From contig CALGOH010000259.1 in NCBI GenBank assembly GCA_937957985.1, positions 1 to 14,003 of the forward strand: a stretch of 14,003 nt of DNA, written 5' to 3'. The notes beneath the pieces are model-generated. The model was given only the letters and a program-made list of their open reading frames with translations. It made no database searches and was not told the DNA's origin. The DNA is from an uncultured Verrucomicrobiae bacterium (GTDB taxonomy: Bacteria; Verrucomicrobiota; Verrucomicrobiia; Verrucomicrobiales; Akkermansiaceae). Made by a program: the position numbers and the translations under genes. Shown piece after piece: positions 1-6,909 of the stretch. The number at the start of each line of letters is the position of its first letter. The first letter of the stretch is position 1.

Positions 1-180
1 CAGCTTCGCCTGGATCTCCGCCTGATGTTTCGCCAGAAACTCGCCGTCCTGATTTTCAGTGCAATTACCGAGAAAAGAAGTGGTCGGGGCGGCCAGATTG
101 CCCCGCCTGCGGCGAATCCATGCCGGTTTCGCTCTCTGCGTTCGCCGTTCCACATCGCCGTCACGGACGGCTTCCCGCAT
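1..180 (-). CDS. possible 5' part of a gene running off the left edge
   Basis: An open minus-strand frame starts at an ATG at 180-178 and reaches the window edge without a stop (60 codons). Its last 20 or so codons have the strong G/C third-position bias of the real genes here and read ENQDGEFLAKHQAEIQAKL, which looks like protein. The first 40 codons are Arg-rich, lack that bias and cross the tRNA-derived repeat at 79-99, so they may not be translated. A true start could lie lower, or the frame could be chance. I recognise no family. Only the stretch left of about position 60 is suggestive of coding. Confidence 0.2.
   Translation of the reverse strand, partial: MREAVRDGDVERRTQRAKPAWIRRRRGNLAAPTTSFLGNCTENQDGEFLAKHQAEIQAKL
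79..99. repeat. direct repeat of tRNA-Pro 3' end (att-like copy)
   Basis: These 21 bases are identical to 266-286. The latter comprise, read on the minus strand, the end of the T-loop, the 3' strand of the T-stem, the acceptor 3' strand, the discriminator A, CCA and two further bases. No other part of a tRNA is present here, so it is not a second tRNA gene. A copied tRNA 3' end is the usual footprint of a tyrosine-recombinase attachment site, but the 187-bp spacing is too small for an intact element. A 6-bp stem (85-90 with 100-105) also involves this copy. Confidence 0.55.
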
Positions 181-228
181 TCAAACGGCTCGCCCTGCTC
201 GCCAAGCCTCACCGATCGGGCGGAAGCG

Positions 229-267
229 CTGAACCCTCACCCCGGGTAAGCCGGGGTGAGGGTTCAG
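229..267 (-). terminator. perfect 17-bp-stem hairpin after tRNA-Pro
   Basis: Bases 229-245 and 251-267 are exact reverse complements, giving a GC-rich 17-bp stem with a 5-base loop. Transcribed from the minus strand, it begins directly after the CCA of the tRNA, so it may terminate tRNA transcription or border a processing site. No clear U-run follows, so an intrinsic terminator is plausible but not proven. A small dispersed repeat is the alternative. Confidence 0.5.
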
Positions 268-286
268 TGGTCGGGGCGGCCAGATT
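266..286. repeat. second copy of the 21-bp repeat, inside tRNA-Pro
   Basis: This copy lies within the functional tRNA gene, covering its 3' end from T-loop to CCA plus two flanking bases, and matches 79-99 exactly. The identity stops on both sides (265 differs from 78, and 287 differs from 100). It would be the tRNA-side attachment site if the pair is a recombination footprint. Confidence 0.55.
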
Positions 287-344
287 CGAACTGACGACAT
301 CCTGCTCCCAAAGCAGGCACTCTACCAGGCTGAGTTACGCCCCG
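268..344 (-). tRNA. tRNA-Pro (UGG anticodon)
   Basis: Read on the minus strand, the 77 bases fold as a cloverleaf. The 7-bp acceptor stem is CGGGGCG with CGCCCCG. The D arm carries the CTGGTAG loop, and the anticodon stem CCTGC/GCAGG encloses the loop TTTGGGA. The T-loop is TTCGAAT, the discriminator is A, and CCA is encoded in the DNA (270-268). The anticodon TGG decodes proline CCA and, by wobble, other CCN codons. The gene stands alone and diverges from the ABC ATPase gene that starts 57 bp upstream. No convincing promoter is visible in that gap; an exact TTGACA at 377-382 points the other way. Confidence 0.96.
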
Positions 345-401
345 GACGGGCGGGACCCTCCTTGCCGAAACAGGTTTTGACAAGCGGGAAGTCGAGCTGA
401 C

Positions 402-1238
402 TTGCCCAAATCCAAAGCGTCCCCCAGCCTCCCCCCCGTGGCTCACCTCGAAATCCGCGATCTCCGCACCCACTTCTCCAAACGGAAGGGAGGGCTGTTC
501 GGAGGCCACAAGGAAACGATCCGCGCGGTGGACGGTGTCTCCCTAACGCTCCGGAAGGGCGAGATCCTGGGCCTCGTCGGTGAATCCGGGTGCGGAAAAT
601 CGACACTCTCGCGGACCGTCATGCAGCTGATCCCACCAACCTCGGGAAGCATCTTGCTGGACGGGACCGAGCTCACCACCCTGCCAGGGCACGAGGTGCG
701 GCGGCGACGGCTGGATTTTCAGATGATCTTCCAGGATCCCTACGCCTCGCTGAACCCGCGCATGACAGTTTCCGCCACCCTGCGCGAAGCGATCCGCCGG
801 CGCCACCCGAAGGCCGCTGGCGATGATCTCTCGCGGCGCATCGCCGAGCTGATGGAAACCGTCGGCCTCGATCCGAAGTTCCAGCGGAAGTACCCCCACG
901 AGTTCTCCGGCGGCCAGCGCCAGCGGATCGCCATTGCCCGCGCCCTCGCGCCCGAACCCAAGTTGGTCATCGCCGACGAACCGGTGTCCGCGCTCGATGT
1001 CTCGATCCAGTCGCAGATTCTGAACTTGCTCAAGAAGCTGCGGCGGGAGTTGGAGCTGACAATGATCTTCATCTCCCACGACCTCGGGGTCGTCCGCTAC
1101 CTGGCCGACCGCATCCTCGTGATGTATCAGGGGAAAATCGTCGAGGAGGGAGAGCCGGAAGCGCTGTTCCGGAATCCGAAAGAGGAATACACCAAGCGCC
1201 TGCTGGCCGCGATTCCGAGCTTTTCAGACGCCGGCTGA
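402..1238 (+). CDS. oligopeptide/dipeptide ABC transporter ATP-binding protein
   Basis: This cytoplasmic ATPase of the OppF/DppF type would power uptake of peptides or a related solute (nickel or oligosaccharide importers share the family). Counted from the TTG at 402 (278 aa), Walker A GESGCGKST lies at about 60-68. The Q-loop region IFQDPYASLNP is at 109-119, and the signature FSGGQRQRIAIARAL at 168-182. Walker B LVIADEPVSALD is at 188-199 and the H-loop ISHDLGVV at 224-231. It is somewhat shorter than typical OppF at the C-terminus. An in-frame GTG at 438 (VAHLEIRDLRTHF) is an equally good start, because most relatives begin near LEIRDL; an in-frame stop at 378-380 excludes longer forms. 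No permease, binding protein or second ATPase is adjacent, so it is an orphan in this window. It converges on the transglutaminase gene with one base between stops. Confidence 0.93.
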   Translation: MPKSKASPSLPPVAHLEIRDLRTHFSKRKGGLFGGHKETIRAVDGVSLTLRKGEILGLVGESGCGKSTLSRTVMQLIPPTSGSILLDGTELTTLPGHEVRRRRLDFQMIFQDPYASLNPRMTVSATLREAIRRRHPKAAGDDLSRRIAELMETVGLDPKFQRKYPHEFSGGQRQRIAIARALAPEPKLVIADEPVSALDVSIQSQILNLLKKLRRELELTMIFISHDLGVVRYLADRILVMYQGKIVEEGEPEALFRNPKEEYTKRLLAAIPSFSDAG

Positions 1239-1239
1239 T

Positions 1240-2169
1240 TCAGTCGCCGAGTTTCTCAACCTCGACGGTGACCGAGAGCGTGCACTGTCCGGTCCCGTGG
1301 TAGCTGCCCTTGACCGGGGCGACGTCATCGTAGTCCCTGCCCACCGCGATCTTGATGTAACGTTCGTCCGCGAGGTTGCCGTTGGTCGGATCAAAACCGA
1401 CCCATCCCACCGTGGGCAGGTGGATTTCCGGCCAGGCATGCGAAGCCTGGGCACCGATGAGGTGGTCGCGTGGTCCGTTGTAGAGATATCCGGAGGCGTA
1501 GCGGGTCGGAATGCCGACCGACCGGCACAAGCCGATCATGACATGGGTGAAGTCCTGGCAAACCCCGTGTCGATGCTCGAAAGCTTCCTCCAGATGGGTG
1601 CTGACCTGGGTGGCTCCGGCCTCGTAGCGGAACTCGGAATGAATCCAGTTCATCACGGCCATGCCCTTGGCGAAGATGGAGGTCACCCCGCCTGTCAGGT
1701 CCACGGCCTGCTTCCAGATCGAAGGATGCCGGGAAACGTAGCGGCTCTCCTGGAGGAAGGGCCAGATCCGCTCGCGGGTCTCGGGATCGTCGAAGGCCTC
1801 GAAGCCATCGGCCCGGGCGGCGTCGGGGAGCTCGAGCCTGAGATTCTGGACCCGCAGGCGACTCGTGATCTGCAGGCGCTCGTGGGGTGAAGGGAGCTCG
1901 AAGTGGTGGGTGATGTTGTCGAACAGGTCGCGGAAGCTCCGGAGGCGGGTGGCCGGCTTGATCTCGATGAAGCTCTGCAGCGTCTTCTGGAACGGAAAGG
2001 TCCGCGGTTCGAGATGGAGCACGTTGGTGCTCTCGGTCACCGGCGAGGCATATTCGAAAGTCGTCCGATGAAGCACCTGATACCGCGGTCCGGGGGTCAC
2101 GGGCGGGGAGCAAAGAGCTTGGCCGGGGGCTTGGCAAGCCGGGGTCGAGGCAGCCTCGGTCTCGCTCAT
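1240..2169 (-). CDS. transglutaminase-like cysteine peptidase family protein (COG1305)
   Basis: This protein of the bacterial transglutaminase-like superfamily has an N-terminal beta domain (YQVLHRTTFEYASPV, the typical Bact_transglu_N opening) followed by the papain-fold core. Counted from the ATG at 2169 (309 aa), the catalytic triad is visible: Cys204 in HGVCQDF, His244 in SHAWPEI and Asp260 in FDPTNG. Such proteins hydrolyse or transfer amide bonds; the substrate is unknown. There is no signal peptide, so a cytoplasmic site is likely. I chose the start at 2169 because its ATG overlaps the TGA of the alpha-E gene as ATGA, indicating translational coupling. A longer in-frame ATG at 2193 adds only eight residues, inside the upstream gene. 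It is the last gene of the three-gene ATP-grasp/alpha-E/transglutaminase operon, which supports a role with those two proteins. Confidence 0.93.
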   Translation of the reverse strand: MSETEAASTPACQAPGQALCSPPVTPGPRYQVLHRTTFEYASPVTESTNVLHLEPRTFPFQKTLQSFIEIKPATRLRSFRDLFDNITHHFELPSPHERLQITSRLRVQNLRLELPDAARADGFEAFDDPETRERIWPFLQESRYVSRHPSIWKQAVDLTGGVTSIFAKGMAVMNWIHSEFRYEAGATQVSTHLEEAFEHRHGVCQDFTHVMIGLCRSVGIPTRYASGYLYNGPRDHLIGAQASHAWPEIHLPTVGWVGFDPTNGNLADERYIKIAVGRDYDDVAPVKGSYHGTGQCTLSVTVEVEKLGD

Positions 2170-3200
2170 TGCTGCTGCTGTTCCATCTGCCATTTCACCA
2201 CGGCGGAAAACGAGGAAGCGGGAATGGGCGGGCGCTGCTCGATCTCGTCCGGCAGCAGGATGAAGGCGCGGAACACCTCCTCGCCGATCGCGTTCAGACG
2301 CTGCTGAAGGCCGTCGAGGTAGCCGTGGAGCCCGGATGCAAGAACCTCATCGCAGGACGAGAAGGCAAGATCGGCGAGAAGCCGTCCGGCGAGACTCTCT
2401 GCCTTGTTCGCAAAGCTGCCGCGGGGGGTTCCGGAAATGGCGTGCAGGCATTCGTCAATGCGCCCGGCACAGTAGCGAACCGATCGGGGAAAGTCCGGGG
2501 CAAGCACGAGGAACTCCGTGATGTTGGATCGGGTGAACCTTCCGCGGTGCTTCACCCGAAAAGCTCCCAATCCTCCGCAGGAGCGCAGGATCGCGAGCCA
2601 GTGCTCGTCAGCCCCGAGCCCGAAGTGGTCCGGCTGTCTCTCGATGAAGGTCGTGATGTCGAGAAAGCGGGTTGTCTTGTCGGCCCGTTCCAGATGGCGC
2701 CCGAGGTCCATGAAGTCCCACGCCTCGCCCCGGAGCGTCGTCGCCGCCGCCATGCCGTGAAAAGCGTAGGTCGAGCGCCGGATCCGCTCGTAGTAGGCGG
2801 TCGAGTTGGACCGGACCGAGGCGGCCCCCTCGGCCGAGTTGACGAAGAGGTAGAGCCCGTTGAGTTCCTCCCACAGCGATTCCGCGAGCTGGTCGCGGAC
2901 CATCCGGGCATTCTCCCGGGCCTGTCCGATGCAGGACACGATGCTGTTGGGGTTTGCGGTGTCGATCGTGAGAAACTCGATCGCCTCGCGCCGTCGTCCA
3001 TCGGGATGGGCGCTGTCGAAAAGCTCCTCGTCACCGGAACTGGCAATCACCGGCCGCCACAGCGCGTCGAGACCGGCGGTGTCCTTCCATCCCAGGTCGA
3101 GCAGGAGCCGCTCGTTGACCTCGATGAGGCGCGCGAGATTGTCGGCCCGCTCGATGTAGCGGACCATCCAGTAAAGGCTGTTGGCGACTCTCGACAGCAT
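2166..3200 (-). CDS. alpha-E domain-containing protein (DUF403, COG2307)
   Basis: This 344-aa protein opens with the family hallmark MLSRVANSLYWMVRYIERAD, followed by DNLARLIEVN, and is predicted to be almost entirely alpha-helical. The family has no established biochemical activity. It nearly always travels with circularly permuted ATP-grasp and transglutaminase-like proteins, either adjacent or fused, as here. It starts six bases after the ATP-grasp stop codon and its own TGA overlaps the transglutaminase ATG, so all three are very probably co-translated. The C-terminus ends WQMEQQQQ, a short polyglutamine tail from a CAG run (about 2170-2181) that could be length-variable. No signal peptide or membrane segment is seen. 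Confidence 0.93.
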   Translation of the reverse strand: MLSRVANSLYWMVRYIERADNLARLIEVNERLLLDLGWKDTAGLDALWRPVIASSGDEELFDSAHPDGRRREAIEFLTIDTANPNSIVSCIGQARENARMVRDQLAESLWEELNGLYLFVNSAEGAASVRSNSTAYYERIRRSTYAFHGMAAATTLRGEAWDFMDLGRHLERADKTTRFLDITTFIERQPDHFGLGADEHWLAILRSCGGLGAFRVKHRGRFTRSNITEFLVLAPDFPRSVRYCAGRIDECLHAISGTPRGSFANKAESLAGRLLADLAFSSCDEVLASGLHGYLDGLQQRLNAIGEEVFRAFILLPDEIEQRPPIPASSFSAVVKWQMEQQQQ

Positions 3201-3206
3201 GATCTT

Positions 3207-4637
3207 CTAGGCCCTCAGCACCCACGTGTCCTTGCTTCCCCCACCCTGCGACGAATTGACGACCAGCGACCCCTTGTTGAGGGCGACCCGGGTCAGGCCG
3301 CCGGGCACGATCTGCACGCTCTCCCCGTAGATGATGTAGGGACGGAGGTCGACGTGACGTCCTTCGAACCCCCCGTCGCACCACGTCGGGCAGCGGGACA
3401 GGTTCACCACGGGTTGGGCGATGAAATTCCGTGGATCTTCGAGAATCTTGGCGCGGAACTCAGCCAGCTCGGCCTTTGAGGCCGTCGGCCCCATGAGCAT
3501 GCCGTAGCCACCGGATTCGTTGGCCGACTTCACGACAAGTTCCGGCAGATGATCGAGGATGTACTTCCGGTCGGATTCCTCATGGGCGAGGTAGGTCGGG
3601 ACGTTGGGGAGGATCGCCTCCTGACCGAGGTAGTACTCGATCATTTTCGGCACGAAGTGGTAGACCGCCTTGTCGTCGGCGACCCCCGTGCCGACGGCGT
3701 TGGCCAGCGCCACGTTGCCAGCCCGATACGCCTGCATGATGCCCGGCACGCCGAGCACCGAATCCTTCCGAAAAACCGTCGGATCAATGAAGTCGTCGTC
3801 GATGCGGCGATAGATCACATCCACGCGCTCGAGTCCCTTCGTGGTGCGCATGTAGACAAAGTCATCGAGTACCACGAGATCCTTTCCCTCCACGATCTCG
3901 ATGCCCATCTCGCGGGCCAGGTAGCAGTGCTCGAAGTAGGCGCTGTTGTAGCATCCGGGCGTCAGGAGCACGCACACCGCATCCCCTTCGCGGTGGGGCG
4001 AAATAAATTCCAGCATCCGCCGCAACTCGCGGGGATAGGCATCGACCGGGCGCACCCCCATCGCATCGAATAGCCCCGGGAATGCCCGCTTCAGCGCGTT
4101 GCGGTTCTCCAGCAGATAGGAGGCGCCGGAAGGACACCGCGCATTGTCCTCCAGCACGTAGTACTGGCCGTCGTCGCCGCGGATCAGATCGCTTCCGCAG
4201 ATCTGGATGTAGATGTCTTCCGGCACATTGACCCCCCGGAACTCGGGGCGGAAGTGCCTGGCCTCCTCGATGTAGCAGGCCGGAATCACACCATCCTTGA
4301 GAATCTGCTGGTCGTGGTAGATGTCGTGGAGGAAGAGATTGAGGGCGATGATCCTCTGCGACAGGCCCGCCTCGATATGATCCCATTCGTCGGCGGAGAT
4401 CACCCGGGGCACCGGGTCGAAGGGAAAGATCCGCTCGGTTCCCTGGTCGTCGTGGTAGACGTTGAAGGTCACGCCCTGGCGCAGGAAGTGGGCGTCACAT
4501 GCCTGCCGGCGGTTCTCGAACTCGCCGGCATCGATCGACGAGAAGCGCTCGAGCAACGGCGCGCAATGGGCCCTCACGGTCCCGTCCGCCCCGAACATCT
4601 CGTCGTAGAACGACTCGGTCTGGTAGTTCTCGAACAT
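3207..4637 (-). CDS. circularly permuted type 2 ATP-grasp protein (COG2308)
   Basis: This predicted ATP-dependent carboxylate-amine ligase has a rearranged ATP-grasp fold (DUF404/DUF407). Counted from the ATG at 4637 (476 aa), recognisable family blocks include SFYDEMFGADG near the N-terminus and YVLEDNARCPSGASYLLENR at 160-179. Others are VDVIYRRIDDDFIDP at 272-286, NAVGTGVADDKAVYHFVPK at 313-331, VKSANESGGYGM at 369-380 and ALNKGSLVVNSSQGGGSKDTW at 452-472. The Asp, Glu, Lys and Gly-rich segments are the probable nucleotide and magnesium sites. Longer starts exist (ATG at 4658, TTG at 4691), but the family normally begins close to FDEM. It is the first gene of the operon, six bases ahead of the alpha-E gene. 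Relatives are predicted to form peptide-like bonds; the actual product is unknown. Confidence 0.93.
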   Translation of the reverse strand: MFENYQTESFYDEMFGADGTVRAHCAPLLERFSSIDAGEFENRRQACDAHFLRQGVTFNVYHDDQGTERIFPFDPVPRVISADEWDHIEAGLSQRIIALNLFLHDIYHDQQILKDGVIPACYIEEARHFRPEFRGVNVPEDIYIQICGSDLIRGDDGQYYVLEDNARCPSGASYLLENRNALKRAFPGLFDAMGVRPVDAYPRELRRMLEFISPHREGDAVCVLLTPGCYNSAYFEHCYLAREMGIEIVEGKDLVVLDDFVYMRTTKGLERVDVIYRRIDDDFIDPTVFRKDSVLGVPGIMQAYRAGNVALANAVGTGVADDKAVYHFVPKMIEYYLGQEAILPNVPTYLAHEESDRKYILDHLPELVVKSANESGGYGMLMGPTASKAELAEFRAKILEDPRNFIAQPVVNLSRCPTWCDGGFEGRHVDLRPYIIYGESVQIVPGGLTRVALNKGSLVVNSSQGGGSKDTWVLRA

Positions 4638-4712
4638 GGGTTTGCTCAGACGTCTCATCAGCAGGGCGCGGGCCAATCGCCCCGATTCCAAACATCGACC
4701 ACCCCGGGGGCG

Positions 4713-5366
4713 TCAACGACGTTTCGCCCACGCCGGGTTGCGGAAGGCCTCCGCGCCGGACCGGATGCCGGTCTCGTCCGGGCGTGCGTGGAAGGATCGC
4801 GGCGTGCCGGAAAGCGCGGCCGCCAGCACCTTTCCGAACTCCGGTCCGAGCGGGACCGCCACCGAACCCTGGTGCAGCAGGCCCCTGCCCGACCTCCGCT
4901 GACCGGCTCCCGCGATCTTGCGCCCTCCGGCATCGAGAAGATCGTGCGCCGCGGGCCGAGCAAAGCACTCTCCACCCTTCACCGGCCCGGGATCGGCAGC
5001 GAGGCAGGCACGATGCCCCTCCTGCTCCAGCGCCACGGCCAGCGCCGCATGAATGTAGCGGTAGCTCTCGCCGCCGCGAAGATCCGCCAAAGGCTCCCCG
5101 GTCGGCACAACCAGGGTGTAGGTCCAGTCGTGGCGGTGATCGACGATTCCACCCCCGGTCCGCCGACGCACCCGCCGGAGACCCGGCAGCGCCTCCGATG
5201 CCTCCGCATCGGCCACGAAATAGCCGAAGCTGCCCCACCCCGGCTCCCAGGCATAGATCCGCAGAACCGGTCGGATGACCGTGTCGAGCAGCCAGTCATC
5301 GACGGCCATGTTGGCGAAGCCGTCGCGGACGGGCTCGTCGATCCACAGTTCGAGCGTCTCCAGCAC
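4713..5366 (-). CDS. lipoate-protein ligase A family protein (BPL/LPL fold)
   Basis: This is a catalytic domain of the lipoate/biotin ligase fold, probably a lipoate or octanoate transferase or ligase acting on lipoyl domains of 2-oxoacid dehydrogenases or GcvH in the cytoplasm. Counted from the GTG at 5366, the nucleotide/acyl-binding motif RRTGGGIVDH lies at 68-77. A GECFARPAAHDLL segment resembles the LplA-like loop, and KIAGAGQRRS at 150-159 carries the expected lysine. There is no C-terminal accessory domain, so it resembles LipM/LipL or short LplA forms more than E. coli LplA. The start is uncertain: TTG 5402, GTG 5366 and ATG 5309 are all in frame, and residues before ANMAVDDWLL look family-like, so the ATG is probably too late. 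It ends 75 bp upstream of the ATP-grasp gene in the same direction, so co-transcription is possible. Confidence 0.85.
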   Translation of the reverse strand: MLETLELWIDEPVRDGFANMAVDDWLLDTVIRPVLRIYAWEPGWGSFGYFVADAEASEALPGLRRVRRRTGGGIVDHRHDWTYTLVVPTGEPLADLRGGESYRYIHAALAVALEQEGHRACLAADPGPVKGGECFARPAAHDLLDAGGRKIAGAGQRRSGRGLLHQGSVAVPLGPEFGKVLAAALSGTPRSFHARPDETGIRSGAEAFRNPAWAKRR

Positions 5367-5449
5367 GGCCCGATGGAAACCCGCGCGATCCTCCGGCGGC
5401 AATGCAGTATTCGTCTTGCGCCGGCGGCGATCCCACGCAGTTTCGGCGC

Positions 5450-6265
5450 ATGCCGATTTCCCCGAAACCCGACAGCGCCCTGCTAATTGTCGGTCACGGC
5501 TCCACCGAGAATCCGGATTCCTCGACGCCCTACTTCGATCACGCCGACGAAATCCGTTCCCTCGGCGTGTTTTCCGAAGTCCACTGCTGCTTCTGGAAGG
5601 AGGAGCCGTCGATGCGCGAAGCCCGCTACATGATCGATTGCGACGAGGTCTACGTGGTCCCCGATTTCATCAGTGAAGGCTACTTCACCCAGGAGGTGAT
5701 CCCCCGCGAACTGGAACTCGACGGTCCGACCACCGAGCGCCACGGCAAGACCTGGCACTACACGCTGCCGGTCGGGGTCCACGCCTCCATGACCCAGCTC
5801 CTGCTGCGCCGCGCGCACGAGGTGGCGGCTGACGTGCCGGATGAGGAAACGACGCTGTTCATCGTCGGCCACGGCACCGGGCTCAACCAGAACTCGACCA
5901 AGGCGATCCGCGATCAGGTCGAGGCGATCCAGGCGGGAGGCGCCGGCTACGCCGCGGTGGTCGACGCCTACATGGAGGAGCAGCCGTTCATCGCCGAATG
6001 GGACAAGCTCGCCGCCACGCCCAATGCCGTGGTTGTTCCCTTTTTCATCGCCGACGGGCTTCACAGCTACCAGGACATCCCCGTGCTGCTGGGCATCGAG
6101 AGCGAGGTGGGGGCCGCGGCCAGCCAGCGCGAGGTTTTCCGGCACAATCCGCATCATCTGCGCGGCAAGACGCTCTACTACTCGTCGGCCATCGGCACCG
6201 AGCGCCACATCGCCGACGTGATCCTCGACCAGGTGGCCGATTTCGACGCGAAATACCGCTCATGA
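5450..6265 (+). CDS. CbiX-type chelatase with two tandem domains
   Basis: This protein of the CbiX/SirB class II chelatase family would insert cobalt, iron or nickel into sirohydrochlorin or a related tetrapyrrole in the cytoplasm. Counted from the ATG at 5450 (271 aa), the N-terminal half has LLIVGHGSTEN (His16) but EGYFTQEVIP (about 76-85) where the second metal-binding His is expected. The C-terminal half keeps both: IVGHGTG (His141) and DGLHSYQDIP (His205). The active site is therefore probably in the C-terminal half. Each half ends in a matching segment (LPVGVHASMTQLLLRRA and SSAIGTERHIADVILDQ). A longer ATG at 5402 adds 16 non-family residues overlapping the divergent ligase region. The TGA overlaps the next gene's ATG. 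No other cobalamin or sirohaem gene is present to tell which metal it handles. Confidence 0.86.
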   Translation: MPISPKPDSALLIVGHGSTENPDSSTPYFDHADEIRSLGVFSEVHCCFWKEEPSMREARYMIDCDEVYVVPDFISEGYFTQEVIPRELELDGPTTERHGKTWHYTLPVGVHASMTQLLLRRAHEVAADVPDEETTLFIVGHGTGLNQNSTKAIRDQVEAIQAGGAGYAAVVDAYMEEQPFIAEWDKLAATPNAVVVPFFIADGLHSYQDIPVLLGIESEVGAAASQREVFRHNPHHLRGKTLYYSSAIGTERHIADVILDQVADFDAKYRS

Positions 6266-6909
6266 TTTCCCAACGACTTCGCGAAGCACTGGACGCCGGC
6301 ATCAACCAGATCGGAGAGGTCGCCGTTCTCCGCGAGGTGCGCGGTGCACCCTTTGCACTGTGCCATCATCTCGATCGCGACGCCCTCGACGCGCTCCAGG
6401 TCGATCGTGATCCCCGGCTCGCACGCGAGCTCTCGACCTGGGCCGAGGACGGGCACTACCGCTTCACCAAGGGGGAACTCTCCCTCAAGCGCGGATGGCT
6501 GCTGCTGCTGGATGATGCCGATCAACTGCGACAGGCGCTCGACCTCTTTTACCCGGCGGCGCTGGGTCTTTGGATCGCCCGGGAAGAAGGCCAACTCGAC
6601 GTGCAGCACCTTCGGGACAAGCTCGACCGGCAGACGGGCATGTACAAATTCGCGAGGAACATCAGCAACGAAGGAGCGCAGCGCCTCGTCCGCGAGGTGT
6701 GCGGACCGGGAAACTGCTGCGTGAAGAAGATTCTCTGGAAGATCGATGCCGACACCCCGCTCGACGACAGCGAAGCCAGCCGCTTCGACGGCACCCTCGC
6801 GCCAGGCGCGATTCCGCTCCTGTGCCGCGAGGCCTGCAACCACTTCGTGGCGGAATGCCGGAAGGCGTCGAAGGCTGAGTTCGAGGCGGCCTCCGGCAAC
6901 AACCGTTAG
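6262..6909 (+). CDS. DR2241-family Cys-rich (putative 4Fe-4S) protein
   Basis: This 215-aa protein resembles the region found with CbiX in Deinococcus DR2241-like proteins, which carries a predicted 4Fe-4S-binding part. Cysteines cluster in the C-terminal half: Cys147, Cys152 and Cys153 in VCGPGNCCVKK, then Cys188, Cys192 and Cys199 in CREACNHFVAEC. Cys34 is isolated. The N-terminal part is helical and shows no membrane or signal segment. The ATG overlaps the CbiX TGA (ATGA), so the two are translationally coupled and probably form a complex. A role in electron transfer or cluster-assisted chelation is inference. The stop overlaps the birA stop on the other strand (TTAG at 6906-6909). The family assignment rests on my recognition of the sequence and the CbiX partnership. 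Confidence 0.78.
   Translation: MISQRLREALDAGINQIGEVAVLREVRGAPFALCHHLDRDALDALQVDRDPRLARELSTWAEDGHYRFTKGELSLKRGWLLLLDDADQLRQALDLFYPAALGLWIAREEGQLDVQHLRDKLDRQTGMYKFARNISNEGAQRLVREVCGPGNCCVKKILWKIDADTPLDDSEASRFDGTLAPGAIPLLCREACNHFVAECRKASKAEFEAASGNNR

Noticed and set aside
120..380. Plus-strand 86-codon frame opening after a CPACGES segment, suggesting a zinc-ribbon protein
   Set aside because: It runs straight through the tRNA-Pro gene and the palindromic hairpin, has no codon bias, and the upstream Cys has no paired Cys at the right spacing.
264..606. Minus-strand frames over the tRNA and the start of the ABC ATPase gene
   Set aside because: They are antisense to a gene with complete ABC motifs or overlap the tRNA; their translations are Arg/Gly/Pro-rich and resemble no family.
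2169..3479. Long 436-codon plus-strand frame opposite the alpha-E and ATP-grasp genes
   Set aside because: It is the antisense shadow of two well-recognised genes; long open antisense frames are expected in high-GC DNA.
4254..5486. 410-codon plus-strand frame opposite the ATP-grasp and lipoate-ligase genes
   Set aside because: The opposite strand carries clear family motifs across the whole stretch, whereas this frame shows none and would cross two genes.
5998..6261. Upstream extension of the DR2241-type frame into the CbiX gene
   Set aside because: The added residues are Arg-rich and out of frame with CbiX; the ATG at 6262 overlapping the CbiX TGA is the natural start.
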